Below are positions 5,286 to 6,443 of a stretch of 6,443 nt of DNA, one piece after another. Where the stretch lies: contig RKSI01000111.1 in NCBI GenBank assembly GCA_007570905.1, positions 1-6,443 on the forward strand, written 5' to 3'. A program made the translations under genes and the position numbers. This DNA is from Gammaproteobacteria bacterium (GTDB lineage: Bacteria > Pseudomonadota > Gammaproteobacteria > Poriferisulfidales > Oxydemutatoraceae). The notes under the pieces were generated by a model. The model did not search any database, was not told the DNA's origin, and worked only from the letters and a program-made list of their open reading frames with translations. Within the stretch, counting starts at the first letter, position 1; each line of letters starts with the position of its first letter.

Positions 5286-5307
5286 CCAACCCCAAGAGCC
5301 TCCGACC

Positions 5308-6443
5308 ATGACCATGAACATCATTGAATTGAAGAAAAAGCCCGCCGCCGAACTGACCTCGCTGGCCGAATCGCTCGGCATCGAGAATGTGTCGCGCGCC
5401 AAGCGCCAGGACATCATCTTCTCCATCCTGAAGACCACGGCGAGAAACCGCGAGGACATCTACAGCGAGGGCGTGCTCGAGATTCTGCCCGACAGTTTCG
5501 GCTTTATGCGCTCGTCCGACTACTCCTACCTCGCCGGGCCGGACGACATTTATGTGTCGCCGAGCCAGATACGCCGCTTTGAACTTCGCACCGGCGACAC
5601 CATCACCGGCAAGATACGCCCGCCGAAGGAAAGCGAGCGCTACTTCGCGCTGCTGAAGATAGAGACCATCAACATGGAGCCGCCGGAGCAGACGCGCAAC
5701 AAGGTGCTGTTTGAGAACCTGACGCCGCTGCACGCCGACGACCGCCTGCGGCTTGAGCGCGGCAACGGCAGTTCCGAGGACATCACCGCGCGCATCATTG
5801 ACATCGTGTCGCCCATCGGCAAGGGGCAGCGCGGCCTGATTGTGTCGCCGCCGAAGGCCGGCAAGACCATCATGCTGCAAAACATCGCGCAGAGCATCGC
5901 CGCCAACCACCCGAATGTCTATCTGATGGTGCTGCTGATAGACGAGCGCCCCGAAGAGGTCACCGAGATGCAGCGCATGGTGCGCGGCGAGGTCATCTCC
6001 AGCACCTTTGACGAACCGGCGCACCGCCATGTGCAGGTCGCCAACATGGCGATTGAGAAGGCCAAGCGGCTGGTCGAGCACAAACTGGATGTCGTCATCC
6101 TGCTCGACTCCATCACGCGCCTGGCGCGCGCCCACAACACCGTGGCGCCGTCGTCGGGCAAGGTGCTGACCGGCGGCGTGGACGCCAACGCGCTGCACCG
6201 CCCGAAGCGTTTCTTCGGCGCCGCGCGCAATGTGGACAGCACCGGCAGCCTGACGATACTGGCGACGGCGCTGATAGACACCGGCTCCAAGATGGACGAG
6301 GTCATTTACGAGGAATTCAAGGGCACCGGAAACATGGAAATGCACCTTGACCGGCGCATCGCCGAGCGCCGCATTTATCCCGCCATCAACATCAAGCGCT
6401 CCGGCACGCGGCGCGAGGAACTGCTGATGGAGCCGGAGGAACT
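5308..6443 (+). CDS. rho: Transcription termination factor Rho, N-terminal 378 codons
   Basis: Rho is a hexameric RNA-dependent ATPase and 5'-3' translocase that releases RNA from RNA polymerase. The frame is open to the window edge; about 40 residues are missing by comparison with E. coli (419). Numbering from the ATG at 5308, visible parts are the N-terminal helical bundle, the cold-shock RNA-binding domain with GFGFMRS (64-70), and PDDIYVSPSQIRR. Walker A is PPKAGKT (181-187), the catalytic Glu is E213 in IDERPEE, Walker B is ILLD (264-267), and the Q-loop has K285. R355 and the arginine finger R368 close the ATP site. All match E. coli with an offset of two, so no catalytic residue is altered. 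The start at 5308 (MTMNIIEL) has AAGAG nine bases upstream; the ATG at 5314 aligns exactly with the E. coli start and remains possible. Confidence 0.98.
   Translation, partial: MTMNIIELKKKPAAELTSLAESLGIENVSRAKRQDIIFSILKTTARNREDIYSEGVLEILPDSFGFMRSSDYSYLAGPDDIYVSPSQIRRFELRTGDTITGKIRPPKESERYFALLKIETINMEPPEQTRNKVLFENLTPLHADDRLRLERGNGSSEDITARIIDIVSPIGKGQRGLIVSPPKAGKTIMLQNIAQSIAANHPNVYLMVLLIDERPEEVTEMQRMVRGEVISSTFDEPAHRHVQVANMAIEKAKRLVEHKLDVVILLDSITRLARAHNTVAPSSGKVLTGGVDANALHRPKRFFGAARNVDSTGSLTILATALIDTGSKMDEVIYEEFKGTGNMEMHLDRRIAERRIYPAINIKRSGTRREELLMEPEE

Noticed and set aside
5218..6345. 375-codon minus-strand open frame
   Set aside because: Antisense to rho, which is conserved along its whole length; Arg/Gln/His-rich product without family features.

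Overview
The window is GC-rich DNA (about two thirds G+C by eye), densely coding on both strands. It most likely comes from a proteobacterium, probably a gammaproteobacterium. The Rho and thioredoxin proteins can be followed almost residue for residue against my memory of the E. coli proteins. The gene order trxA-rho is the one known from enterobacteria. The CCA-adding enzyme is of the class II type found in that group. All five stop codons visible in the window are TGA. I cannot name the genus. There are no tRNA or rRNA genes, CRISPR arrays, insertion sequences or phage genes, and no stretch over 300 bases lacks a gene.

Layout. (1) Bases 1-1523, minus strand: a two-gene unit. A short-chain dehydrogenase-like protein of the NDUFA9 (complex I accessory subunit) family is followed after one base by cca, the tRNA CCA-adding enzyme, which runs off the left edge. 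(2) Bases 1524-1647: a divergent, relatively A/T-rich intergenic region with a small palindrome and no convincing promoter. (3) Bases 1648-3890, plus strand: two exported proteins joined by an ATGA overlap. The first is a TPR protein with an NTF2-like C-terminal domain. The second is an L,D-transpeptidase (YkuD fold) with a similar helical N-terminal part, the same type of C-terminal domain, and a 12-bp tandem repeat just after its signal peptide. (4) Bases 3895-3930: a long imperfect inverted repeat between convergent genes. (5) Bases 3927-4790, minus strand: an exported M14 zinc peptidase resembling murein peptide amidases. (6) Bases 4791-4826: a 36-bp divergent promoter region. (7) Bases 4827-6443, plus strand: trxA, then a 148-bp leader with a good promoter and two GC-rich hairpins, then rho, which runs off the right edge.

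How the genes fit together. The two ends are housekeeping: tRNA 3'-end maturation on the left, redox control and transcription termination on the right. The middle (1648-4790) is a small envelope cluster with a predicted peptidoglycan transpeptidase, a non-catalytic companion sharing its accessory domains, and a predicted murein peptide-cleaving enzyme on the facing strand. This is not a wholly new system by sequence alone. The paired accessory domains and the repeat-bearing linker of the transpeptidase are the most distinctive parts, and a matched enzyme-and-partner module is an inference worth testing.
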